NCBI GenBank assembly: GCA_016110215.1
Contig: JADWQD010000006.1
Coordinates: 744,001-808,000 of the forward strand
Length of the DNA: 64,000 bases
From: Capronia americana
Taxonomy: Eukaryota; Ascomycota; Eurotiomycetes; Chaetothyriales; Herpotrichiellaceae
Direction: 5' to 3'
Each line of letters begins with the position of its first letter. Position 1 is the first letter of the stretch. The notes beneath the pieces are model-generated. The model was not told the DNA's origin. It searched no databases and saw only the letters and a program-made list of their open reading frames with translations. A program made the position numbers and the translations under genes. Shown here in pieces: positions 32,972-43,265 of this stretch.

Positions 32972-34020
32972 TCAATCATGAACCTTGCCCATATACTTCT
33001 TCGCAACATCCATGTCATGCCCAAACACCAACTTTGCATCAAAAAACCTCTGAAACCGCTGAATCATCTTCAAACTTTTGATCCACGCATTGTGATCCCG
33101 AGCAAGCCACCCGTGCGGATGGCTCAACTCGTAGTTCTCCGCAATGTGGAACTGATCTGTTGTCCAGATCCACGTCCCGCTCCGCTCGAGATTGACCTGC
33201 ATGATGCACAGTCCAGGTGTGTGGCCTGGCGAGTGGTGCAATGTGATGCCTTGGAAGAGGTCAAGGTGGTCTTCGGTGAAGGTGTTCCACTTCAACTTAT
33301 CCAGCGACATGTAGCCGGGGAGGTAGACGCCGAGGTCTGCCCCAGTCCCGACGGCCCAGCATGCATGCTTGAACTCTTCCTCGTGCACGTAAATGGGCAC
33401 GTCGGTACCCATGAAGTGCTCCAGGCCGCCGGCGTGGTCGAGATGCAGGTGGCCTATGACCACGGCTTTGACGTCTTTGATGTCATTGCCCGTGGCTTTT
33501 ATTGCAGCGGGGAGCTTTTGCTCGTCGCTATAGCTGACGCGAGGAAAGACGTCTGTTAATGGCGCGGGCCAAGCCTGTGCGAGTTCGGTCAATATATACC
33601 CAGTCGATGTACCTCCCTCATATCGTTCCCACAGGAGTCATAAGCCAGGGACGAACGTACGACTTGCAAGTCCTCAGCACAGCCGGTCTCATAGAGAATC
33701 AACCCAACGCCAGGATATTCAATCAAAGCAGCGAGGATGATCAGATCTCGCCGCTTGTTCTCGGGATTCTTGTTGCTCAGCGAGCTCCCGTTTCCGCCTC
33801 GAAGCAGCCTGCCACACCATCCTTGTCAGTGACCCTGCACTCGGCCACACGCGCGCAGTGTTCACAAGCTCGGAAGAGCCCACGAATCGGGTACGACTTA
33901 CCATCCCTCGTCAGCTTGCAGCGTGCCAAGATCCAAAAAGTGCATCTTCGTGCCTGGAGGACATTTGAATGCCGGCACGCCCGCCTGCGCGAGTAAGGCC
34001 GCTGTGTTAGAGGATGCCAT
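32972..34020 (-). CDS. metallo-beta-lactamase-fold hydrolase, N-acyl-homoserine-lactonase-like, 289 aa
   Basis: Three exons: 34020-33902, 33808-33661 and 33574-32972. Introns are 93 and 86 bases with donors GTAAGT and GTACGT. After splicing the protein opens MASSNTAALL and reads KMHFLDLGTL, then LILYETG before AWPAPLTDVFPRV. The dinuclear-zinc motif HLHLDH lies at residues 131-136; further ligands are in SPGHTPG, TTDQFH and VFGHDMD. This is the full set for the AHL-lactonase (AiiA-like) branch, which opens homoserine lactones used by bacteria as quorum signals. Fungal members may act on other lactones. There is no signal peptide, so it is probably cytosolic. Fold and metal site are certain; substrate is inferred. 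Confidence 0.88.
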
Positions 34021-35185
34021 GCTTGCTGGTTCGCCTGCCGACCCTTTTCTCTGGTTCTTCGAATTCCTTTAATGAGCAGCCTGGTAAGATACGAAAGGGC
34101 TGTTGAAACAATCCGTCACGACCAACGAAGCACCTCGATTGACGTTAAAAGAATCACTGAGGGCAGCTGCGGGAATATAGAATCGCTTGACGAGACGAGC
34201 GTGCAACGTCCCTTGCTGTTCGAGAAACAGGGGGGAAAGGCAGGGATTGCGAACCTCCTCCCATCGATCCATAATCCATAATGCGGGGTAAGAAGCACCT
34301 CTGTGCAGGCATTTCCGATCTCGTGCTCGGAGACCTGGAAGTTAAAAGACCCATCAATGGGCCTTGTCGTGATGGTGGTTCAGCCGGGACAGAGAGCCAA
34401 AAGAGGGGATCCGTATCTCGCATCTTGGAGACGGTCGAGCAAGGAACTAAGACCCCACGTCATGAGCTTTCCTGATCCCTGATTGGCAACGATGCGAATT
34501 GTCGCTGCGATTTCCGGATCCGAATCCCGTGGAAGTCAGTCAGTCCCGCCCTCTGATCTGCCCGTGAGTGGTACAGCGATTGCAAAGCAAGGAAAACAAA
34601 AACCACGATTTCTAATCAGATTCATGTGCGCTTGGTGGTCGATGGCCGAGATTCGGGTCCGGGAGAATCAGCAATAACTGAGAAAGGTAATTGGTGGGCT
34701 TGCAGTCTGTAACCTCTCGCAATGACTGGTGAACATCGTAGTCACGACTATTATATTGCGGCTGTGGAGGGGTGTTCACTGGTCACCAATCGGGAGTGGT
34801 AAAGCACAGCGATTTCGCAGCATGTACAGAGGAGTACTTTTTGAGTATACTCGGAAGTGGAACTCGTATTCGCTCGTCGAGATTTGTTGCTGTGCTTTCG
34901 ACTGTACGAGTAGTAGTGACTGTTGACAGTGGCAACCGAAACATAGAACGCTGTTCTTGTTCAAAATAAATTGTCATCTTAGTGAGGAATACCAAGATAT
35001 AAATGATATAAATAGTATCCAGCTTTAGCAGTTGATCGTGAGAGTAGCGCTGGTCCTCCCCGGAGTTTCTTCGCCGTGGACATTTCCCAGCTCTCGGTTC
35101 TTGTGTCTCCTCAAAATCCTCAGCGTGGCCCCACCCCCGGCGTCGCGAGAAGACAAGACACAGCAACCTCCTCCGTCACCTCACC
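34021..35185. other. intergenic, no gene seen
   Basis: About 1.2 kb. Short ORFs on both strands near 34069-34475 and 34729-35166 lack family features. A CTGTACGAGTAGTAG word lies near 34901-34915. Confidence 0.5.
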
Positions 35186-36302
35186 TCACCTCACCAGCTC
35201 ACTTCCCAGCCCCGGCGAACACGCCGCAATGCTGTTGAAGTACCAGCCATGATCGGTGATGCTGCTGTCCAATTGGCCCTGATTGCCCTTGAGGTCAATC
35301 ACGCCGCTGCTCATTTGGACGTCATTGGGCGTGACGGCCGCGTTTGTGGGCGATGTGATCCAGTATTCGGGCGACACGTGCGCGAAAATGGGATAGCCGG
35401 GGAGTTTTGGGATGAGGTCCTGGGCGTGAGTAACGCGGTAGTTGTTCGCCGATTGGTTGGTGATGAATGTCGCGAGGACATAGTTGCCCACCATCGGCGA
35501 GCCGTAAGTGTACTGCGTTGCAACGACTGTCAGAACGCGTTGTGGGTTTGGGGAGCACGGATTGAAGAACCATACCAGAGAAACGTCGTAGCCCGAGTTC
35601 TCCCTCAAGTCCGCGGCCGCCAGCGTGGCGATCGCGCCGCCGAGACTGTGTCCCGTGGCCACAATCCTATACGTGGGAAAGCTCTTTCTTGCGCTGGCAA
35701 GAACTCCTTGGATCTGGGGTTTTACACTTGTCCAGGAGTCGAGAAAGCCGGAATGCGCGGTGCATAGTGTGCAGATGTCCCAGGGGACCATGACCAAATT
35801 GATGTCCGCGAGGATGTTGGAGAAGGACGTGGTGCCGCGGAAGGACATTACGATTACCTGATTTGTGTGGTCGAGGGCCACGAAGCCGGTCGAGTCTGCT
35901 AGCCCTTCGCTGCGCGGCCCGGATCGATTAGCACGGTCATGTTTCAGTCGGCATTCGAATTTGCGCCTGAGCAAAGATTTGGGTGGGGAATACTTCTGGA
36001 ATTCAAGAATAGACTCCGCGCCCGCTGACTGGACGAGAGGACAATTGTCGGCATCGCAGGTGATGTTTGCGTCCGAGGTGGCGACGTTGTTCTCTGGGCA
36101 GTATGCGGCTGCAGAGTACTGTTCGAAGAAGGAGAACTCGTTGAGCAAGTCTTGGGAGATCGCTACCAAGGACACATCAGCCTCGGGGTCACGGCCACCG
36201 CCGGGTTCAACAACTACCTCTTTTGTCGAGCGCGAGTGGCGCGGCATGAATGAAGGTGAGAAACACTGAGAGCAGACACAAAGAATAAAACTGAGAAAGC
36301 AT
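35186..36302 (-). CDS. secreted class 3 lipase with Kex2-type propeptide, 304 aa
   Basis: An extracellular triacylglycerol lipase of the Thermomyces lanuginosus type. Four exons: 36302-36218, 36162-35994, 35909-35576 and 35512-35186; introns 55, 84 and 63 bases. The first exon is a signal peptide (FYSLCLLSVFLTFIHA) and short propeptide ending Lys-Arg, a Kex2 site, joined to ISQDLLNEFSFFEQYSAAAYC. Catalytic Ser173 sits in GHSLGG; the Asp is in HAQDLIPKLP and the His in DHGWYF. Cysteines in ITCDADNC and DICTLC fit the family disulfides. Introns 2 and 3 are multiples of three without stops, so the unspliced frame stays open. They are called because splicing removes segments absent from the family and restores LYTYGSPMVGN. 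The exact C-terminus is less certain. Confidence 0.9.
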
Positions 36303-37560
36303 TCTGGCCTGACGTCTGACTGGGCCTGAAAAGCAAAGCTGCACAGATAAGGAGTGGAAGCCTTCGGGTAAAAATACAGCAGACGGAATAAAAGAATGGA
36401 CAGCTCTTGCAAATCGCAGAGCAATGAGATGCAAGGAGAGACACCGAAAGCGAGCAGGAAGTAGACTCAGACCACGTCGAGCGCAAAACGGAATCGAAAC
36501 CAGGTGGGCGGCAGCTGATTCATAAAGAGCATCATGATCTCGCCGCTGAGATCCAAACCCAGATTAGATTTTCATCCACAGCATCGTCCCCCAGGATCGT
36601 GGTCGAAACTAATGCAGGTACACAGCAATGGTGCATGGGATATACGCCATAGAAGGCGAGGAGGGAGAGCCAAAGATGGAGATGTAATCTCGAAGCTGGG
36701 CAGGAAGTGTGCCACATTTGGCGACATGGCAATAGGGCGACGGCCAGCATGTCCAGATGTAGCTAGTGAGCCGAGGCAGATATGCGTGATAGACGCTTGG
36801 ACATATGGCCAATGGAAGGTTGAAAGCGACTACAGAATCCGTTGATGAAGAGGACGCGGTGTGTGTATGAAAGGCTCACAGAGTGATCAATCGCGTGGCC
36901 GGCGGAAATGAGGTGGGAGGCAGCGCCTGACCAATGAGAAGGCCAAGGACGTTGGCTCGGGAAAGCTGCCACGTGAGACCTGTAAACAATGTTTATTGTC
37001 CCATCACGTGCCTGTCAGATCTCAACGTGCGAGTCAGTGCTCTCTCGTCACGTGGCGTCGTTGTGCGCAGGGAGGTTCTTGGCAGCCCAATCTCGTTAAG
37101 CGGCCCTCAAACTCCCCGAGTCCCCCACTTTGGAGCCTGGGCTCGCTGGGCAGCCACTCTGCGCTGGCCAGCTCAGCGACGTCCACTGGCCCGGCTATGC
37201 ATGCGCATCTCCAACGTTGGACTCCGTTCACTGGCCCCGGAGCTTAGTTTGCATATGTGATCTCGAGCTTATATTCAACCCTCGTCGCCCAAACCCTCGT
37301 TCTGCAAAAAAACAGTGCAGTGCAATAATGGCTCCGGGCGCTGGACTGCGCGGTCATGGGAAAAGGCAGCGACCCTGGTCGGCGTGTTCACGCTAGCCCG
37401 ACGAGCCGTGCGAAGCCGGATCCTGCCTAGCCGTCAGCTAATTCGGCACGCTTGGCTCACCATCGCCAACCTCACTTTATTCGTACCGTAGGTCTAAGAG
37501 CTATGCGATCAGCTTCTCCCACCGCCTGATGCACCGTCGACACACCGTCAGACCCTCGCA
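36303..37560. promoter_or_regulatory. divergent upstream region of the lipase and the 37.6 kb regulator
   Basis: About 1.26 kb between divergent genes. Two CACGTG-type words occur (CCACGTGAGA near 36971 and ATCACGTGCC near 37003), possible bHLH sites. No gene is supported. Confidence 0.4.
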
Positions 37561-39474
37561 ATGCCTCTACCGAGGCGGCAGAACACCTACCACTTCGTGC
37601 CCTTCGAGGACGCGACGGGCGTCCCTGGTGGCCGAAAGGCGGTCGAGAAGCGGGCGCGTGCTCACGCTGCCAAAGTCACGCATGAGCGCAGAGCCGCCAG
37701 ACGCGGACCTGTCGTCAAATGGATCAACGAAGGCCTGAAGTCTCGCGCGGCAGGAACTCAGCTCGTCGCAAGGAATCCACCCACCATGGCCCAGTTCGAA
37801 ATCAGCCCACTGTCACAACTGTCGCAAGCCAAGGTCGATCCCTTTGAGACCAATCCTCATACCATCCTGCCAAACCAGCTCCAATCCATCCTCGACTGGG
37901 GTATGTTGTTCTAAAGCCCGCAAGCACTTCTTCCATACTGACCTCAATCTCGCTGAAAGCCTATGAATATGTCCATCCCAAAGTTCTCTCCGCCGCTTCC
38001 GAGAATGAAGCTTCGATGATCAAGATTTCCTGGCGGAGAGCCGGTCAGGAATGGCCCATGATGTTCCACCTCCAAGTTGCTGCTGCGGTGAATCTGCATC
38101 GTGCCGACCCCGACCTAGAGCCGCTTCCCAAGGAAATGGAAACCATTGCACAGAGTCATCATCAGCGAGGTGTGAACATGGTCAGAAAGGAGCTCGATAA
38201 GCTCAAAGGCCCACCTTCAGATGCTCTCATCATGGCGCAGATCATGATAGCTCTTTTGACCGACCCCGACCAGACAGCATCCTTTGACACTTTCCGACGA
38301 TCGCCGTTGGCGACAGCGCAAAATCTTCACCGCTATGCGAGGCTAGCAATTGTGCCCCATCTGATCGGAGCACTCTTGCAACTTGTCAACAAGCGTGGCG
38401 GGATCACGTCTACCCGTGATTATGGAAATTCGCAGTTGCTGCAATTGTGAGTTGATGAAACAACCTTCCGCTGTGTCCTGATGGAGCTGACTCTTCCCTA
38501 GTGCCGACTTGATGATCAGCTCAAGATTGGGGGTCCAGCCATCCTTCCCGTGGCTACGGCCTTCTCTCCCCATCCTTCAAGGACCCCGGTATCATCCTGA
38601 TCACCACGCCATCGCGATCTCAAGGGTCATCGGCACTGGGTTCAAACAGTTGGACTCGATCGACCTGAGGCTCGCTAATATTCTAAGGGATGCTGGGGAG
38701 ATCACAGTTGCTCTTGACCACTATCAAGAATGTCGACCGAATGCGCCACGCCTGTCTGATCTGGTCAATGCCGCGAACGAGACACATCACAAGCTGCTGA
38801 GTATCGGAGTCAACATGCCGCCATACCCGTCAAGGCTCGACTTTCTGTGCGATATGTGCCGTCTGGCCGGCCTCATTTATAGCGACATGGTACTCTTCTC
38901 CTTGCCACCTACGACTGGAGTCAGACTTCGCCTGGCCGCAGAGCTTCGTGCTGCCATGGATCAGTTCGATAAATTCGAGGCCGGGAGACTCGTTAATGAC
39001 TATTATGGCAATGCTGTCGGCGACCACAACGTTCTGGTGATGTGGGCTTTGATTCTTGGTGGTCTCGCGTCCCTCAACACTTCCGAGAAGCCATATTTCG
39101 TGCAGAAACTGCGAGAATACGTCGAGCGGGTCCCGTACGTCTCGGAATGGCGAGCTTTTAGCGAACTGATGGGCACATATCTATGGTGGGACTACCTCTT
39201 TGAGGAGCCTGCTTCTGGACTGTGGATGGAAGTTGTGCAACTCCCGGGTCTCCACCACCGCCCATCAGGTGAATCCCTCTACCAACCCTCGTCTTCGCCA
39301 ACCTCAATCCCGGTTCATTCGCATCCACGTGCGACCGCGACAGAACTTGGCACTTATGGACTGCCAACTCCAAGTTCGTCCGAACAATCACCGCAACCAG
39401 CCCCGAACCTGCAGTGGGAGCCGATCTGGTCACTCCCTAGGGATGCAACTCTTGTCCATTGGGTATGGACTTGA
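37561..39474 (+). CDS. fungal transcription-factor-like protein lacking the zinc cluster, 599 aa
   Basis: Three exons: 37561-37900, 37960-38446 and 38502-39474; introns 59 and 55 bases with GTATGT and GTGAGT donors. The C-terminal two thirds resemble the Fungal_trans_2 (PF11951-type) domain: HRYARLAIVPHLIGALLQLVNKRGG, HHAIAISRVIGTGFKQLDSIDLRL, GLIYSDMVLFSLPPTTGVRLRLA and LVMWALILGGLA. The N-terminus has a basic stretch (GRKAVEKRARAHAAKVTHERRAARRG) but no C-x2-C-x6-C zinc cluster. Proteins of this shape are common in Pezizomycotina and their DNA binding is unproven. The 3' end overlaps the convergent hydrolase gene by 38 bases. Confidence 0.85.
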
Positions 39475-40255
39475 GTATGCTTTCCACAAAGACGTCCGGC
39501 TGGCTTAAGAATGGTGAATGCCCGGCCCCGCACCTCAGCTCCTGCGCATCAAGCCCTGCCTGCTTCACCATCATCTCCTGCACTGCAAGAGGCAGGGCTC
39601 GGTCGTTCTCGCAGTAGAGGTAGGTGGTTGGGATCTTGGTGTATGCGACCTGGGTCAACAGAGTTTTCTGAGCGATTGCTGAATGGTGCTTCAACTTTGC
39701 TGTCCAGAATTTCTGTTTCCCAGGTGGCAGATCCTGGTAGAACGTGCTCGCGGGGTCGATGGGGTTGCAGCTGCCATCTTCCTGCAACAATATTTACTGG
39801 TCAGCGGTACATCCCTAGGGTGGCAGGACCGGCCCGCGGCTCACCTCTTCTCGAATCCAGGCTGGGAAGCCTCCTCCCAGCGCTTTGCACAAGTCGGACC
39901 CCAATGGAAGCAAAAAGGCGCAGGCATAAAACAGCCTCACTATGCCACCACCCTGCCCACGTCTCATCCGTTCCTCCTTCCCCAAGCCGACGGCGGCTTG
40001 CGTCCCGACCATTCCCCCATACGAATGCATCACAAGCACCACCTCTTGTCCGTGTTCTATCAATACCTCCAACTCAGCCCGAACATGGGCGGCATCGTCA
40101 TATAAGGTCGCCAACGGAGGATTTGCGCCGGTAGACGGCTGCTGGGGGCACATCATGGTGTATCCAAGAGTTTGGAGTTTGAACTTGACATCCTCGAAGT
40201 ACGCAGGGCCATGCCAGGCTCCATGCAAGATATACACCAGAGGCTTGGTCGCCAT
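39437..40255 (-). CDS. alpha/beta hydrolase, 251 aa
   Basis: A soluble serine hydrolase of the AB_hydrolase_6 (salicylate-esterase/EstC-like) type. Two exons, 40255-39845 and 39781-39437, with a 61-base phase 0 intron (GTGAGC..GCAG). The start MATKPLVYILHGAWHGP places the oxyanion-region HGAWHGP at the N-terminus as in the family. Nucleophile Ser78 is in HSYGG. A conserved YLYCENDRALPL strand carries the Asp, and the His is in GAGHSPFLSQPD. No signal peptide, so it is probably cytosolic. The upstream side faces a Zn2Cys6 regulator (443 bases apart), which might control it; this is inference. Confidence 0.9.
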
Positions 40256-40698
40256 TTGATCGCAAAGACCGTGTCGCGCACGGTACCGTCGAAAAGCTGC
40301 AACATCTATCGGCCCACGGACAACGTCAAATTTATAGGCACAGCACACAACCCTACTTCTACTCCGCTGCCCACATTGCCAACGGCACTTCGCCGACTAT
40401 CTTACTGATGTCTAGTATCCGGTCTCATCTCACCTTTGCTGGCTATGTTGCACCGACAAACGAGTTCACGTGATCTCGTATAGATCACATGCTGTTGGAC
40501 GCCTAAGCCACGGGATCGCAAAGGGCGGGCAGGATGTTGTCCAGACATTCGGTGAGTCCAATATATGCGTCAGCTCCCATTTACGTGCCTTGAACGCCAA
40601 TTATCTAGCTCTTGTATCAAACTCCATATCGTATACTAACGTCTTTCTAGCCTCCCGCACACCACCAAGTTGCATCCGGGCTTCAGCACGAGAACATA
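40256..40698. promoter_or_regulatory. divergent promoter, hydrolase and Zn2Cys6 regulator
   Basis: A 443-base head-to-head region. Contains TTCACGTGATCTCGTATAGATCACATG near 40465-40492, an imperfect inverted arrangement around CACGTGATC and GATCACATG. No experimentally known site is recognised. Confidence 0.5.
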
Positions 40699-42149
40699 AT
40701 GGCCGGCATTGCTCGCAGGCACCACAACAAGGTCAAGACGGGCTGTCGAACTTGCAAAAGCCGACGGGTCAAATGGTCAGTTCTTCTGTGCCATCTTTTT
40801 CATCTATATCTGAGCGCCCTCCACCAATGATGGTACGGCACTAACAACGCATTGGCGGGAACCCCAGTGACGAGCACAAACCAATATGTCTGAGATGTGA
40901 CGCCACGCACCGACCATGCTTATACGAACCTGTGAAGACATGGTTGTTTCAAAGATCCAATCACACACAGCCTCAGACCATCGACCCTTGGCTTTCAGAC
41001 TTGACGCGGCAGCCGATTGACCATGCAGAACCGTCAGAACTGCGAGCATTGTCATTCTTTCGTGAACGCACTAGCCCAAGTCTTTCGGCCTTTTCGAAGT
41101 TTACGAAGCAATTCTGGAATCAGCTCGTTCCCCAATTGAGCCAAACCCACTCTGCTGTGCGGCATATGACCATCGCTCTTGCGACGAGGCAGGAGCTGCT
41201 CAGCTGTTCGCCTGACAATCTATTGGCGCTCTCTTCGGTTCGCTCAGAGGCTTTCTCGGCAACAATCAAAGCCCTCACACAACCGGACTGCGACCTTGTG
41301 GCCGTACTACTGTGTGGCCTCTTCTTCATCGGGTATGAATGCCTGCAGGACCCTATGGATTTTAACCCGGATACCAGCGTTCGACATCTCGGTTCCGGCT
41401 TGCGCATCCTCGAGGAATATCATACGAGCAACAAGACTCACACCAGTTCAGTTACCGGCATCATTCGTGAATACCTGGAACCGATGTATCTTCAAATGGA
41501 AATGATGTTCTCCTTGTTCAGCACTCCTGTCCATACCATTCGCGATGTATCATTATCTAGCACGGCGGCCCGGAGACCTGTTCTTCCTGCACGCTTTACA
41601 AACCTACATGAGGCTCGGCGGTGGTTTTTCAGCATTTACAGATGGCAGTATCATTACAGGGCAGACGGAGACAAGGTCTGGAGCGCCACAAGCTCGGCAT
41701 TCTCGATCGTCCGAGCGGTCTTTGTCGAGTGGTACGCGTTGATCATGGCGTACAATGACGCATTGGGCAACTGTGCTGGAGACGTCTTGGAGAGACAGAA
41801 TCTAATGACTGTGGTGAGTCATTGGAGTCTACTCATGGTGGGGATGGTACATTCGACTGCGTCAGCCACCTCGCCGTTTTCATCCCAGAGTATCCTGGGG
41901 ACGGGACTGGGGTCGCCCTTTCTCCCCGATGGCGGTCGGCTGAAGGCCTCCGTCGTCGACCTGACCGACCCGACGTATGTGATCGTCACATTCATCGTAG
42001 ACAAGCGGAGTCTATCCCTATTGGAGATATGTGACTGGACCGAGACGGGACTTTCCGGAGATCCGAGCCTAAGGATCTGGCCCGTTGCGGAAGTGAGGAG
42101 ACTCGAAGACGGGAGTGGGCGCGGGATCGTGAAGCTGAGGATGGGTTGA
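40699..42149 (+). CDS. Zn2Cys6 transcription factor, 452 aa
   Basis: A nuclear regulator with an N-terminal binuclear zinc cluster. Two exons, 40699-40775 and 40868-42149; the 92-base phase 2 intron falls inside the zinc cluster, a common position in fungi. The six cysteines are residues 16, 19, 26, 33, 36 and 43 (C-x2-C-x6-C-x6-C-x2-C-x6-C), with the basic SRRVK between. The remainder is the fungal C-terminal regulatory region (LSQTHSAVRHMTIALATRQ, CDLVAVLLCGLFFIGYECLQ, HLGSGLRILEEYH). A GGTGAGTC donor-like word occurs near 41813, but the frame stays open through it, so no intron is called there. Confidence 0.92.
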
Positions 42150-42615
42150 TAGGATGGGCGAGCTGGCGTTTTTGTGATTTGAGACAGGCCTCCCACGAGG
42201 GAAAAGATCGACTTGGGAATATTGCTTGGAAGTTAGAATCGTGTGCTAGTGCTTCGGCGTGGGATTGGTAAGGGTATTGGGTATTATGCAGGAGGCGTTC
42301 TGAGAGGGAAACAGATGGAACAGGCATCGATAGGGCGACCTATCTATTCCATCACAGATTTGATGGGAGAAAAACCGCGTCGGGTAATTGGGTTGTTCAT
42401 ACTTTATGGATCTAGTTGTTGTCAATGTCTATCAATGAATTTGTCAATATATATAGTCAATTCCTTCCAAATCATGAATCACGAATCACGTTTTTTTATG
42501 TATTTCGCTTGATTGCGTGGAGAACCAGACCGACACGACTAATCCCACGGCAGGACGAAGGGACATACGAGTATGTACAAACAAACGACAGGTCGTCTCC
42601 ACCTACACATGGCTC

Positions 42616-42709
42616 ACTGTCTGTCTGTCTGTCTATCTGGCTGGCTGGCTGTCTGGCTGGCTGTCTGGCTGTCTGGCTGGCTGCTCATCAATCAATCAAT
42701 CAATCAATC
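42616..42709. repeat. (CTGT)n/(CTGG)n followed by (ATCA)n microsatellite
   Basis: An interrupted tetranucleotide tract alternating CTGT and CTGG, directly followed by about six copies of ATCA. Confidence 0.9.
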
Positions 42710-42870
42710 AGGACTACTCGTAACCTGCCTGCCTGTCTACATTCCTAGCTGAATTTGTGCGGAAACGATGACATCTACATCCACATCCCACCCACCTAGC
42801 ACCAAGGGTTCCATGGTTTTCCTTCCGTGCGTATCCATCAACTGACCGTTGAGGGTCCATGTGTGAGTGA

Positions 42871-42873
42871 GAT

Positions 42874-42902
<29 letters not shown>
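42871..42902. repeat. (GA)n purine tract
   Basis: A run of GA dinucleotides with one GAAA interruption. Confidence 0.85.
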
Positions 42903-42904
<2 letters not shown>

Positions 42905-42990
42905 TCTTCACAGAGCATAGTACGGGTATACTGTGTAAGTACGGCAGCTGTTAGAATAGTAGTACACGTGAATAGTACTACCAGGAGCGT

Positions 42991-43075
42991 GGGTCTGTCT
43001 GTCCGTGCGTGTGTCTGTCTGTCCGTGCGTGTGTGTGCGCGTGTGTGCACGTGTGTCCGTGCGTGCGTGCGTCTA
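42991..43075. repeat. (CTGT)n/(GTGT)n compound microsatellite
   Basis: GTCTGTCTGTCCGTGCGTGT occurs twice in tandem with variation, then alternating GTGTGCGC and GCGT repeats; a stretch of alternating purine/pyrimidine. Confidence 0.85.
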
Positions 43076-43265
43076 TTGTATGACTCGTACTCGGTACAGT
43101 ATGGTGTGTCGCGTGGGACTGCCATGTATGCATTGTCGTATTGTGTAACTTCCCAAGAATCAAGCTATCCAACCTGTAAGATATACTCGTGGTGCGCAGC
43201 ACGTAGCCTTCCCGCCAAGGCGGCACACTAATGCACGTACTGCTCTGTCGTTCACATCCATCCAT

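Larger units (their letters stand above)
42150..43265. other. intergenic region with dense microsatellites
   Basis: Holds CTGT/CTGG and ATCA repeats (42616-42709), a purine GA tract (42871-42902) and a GTGT/CTGT tract (42991-43075). ORFs here are repeat translations. No gene is seen. Confidence 0.7.

Noticed and set aside
41813..41870. A possible intron at a GGTGAGTC donor-like word in the 40.7 kb Zn2Cys6 gene
   Set aside because: The reading frame stays open with plausible protein sequence and no clear branch site and acceptor were found.
42616..43075. A repeat array that might be read as CRISPR-like
   Set aside because: These are simple microsatellites without unique spacers, in a eukaryotic genome.
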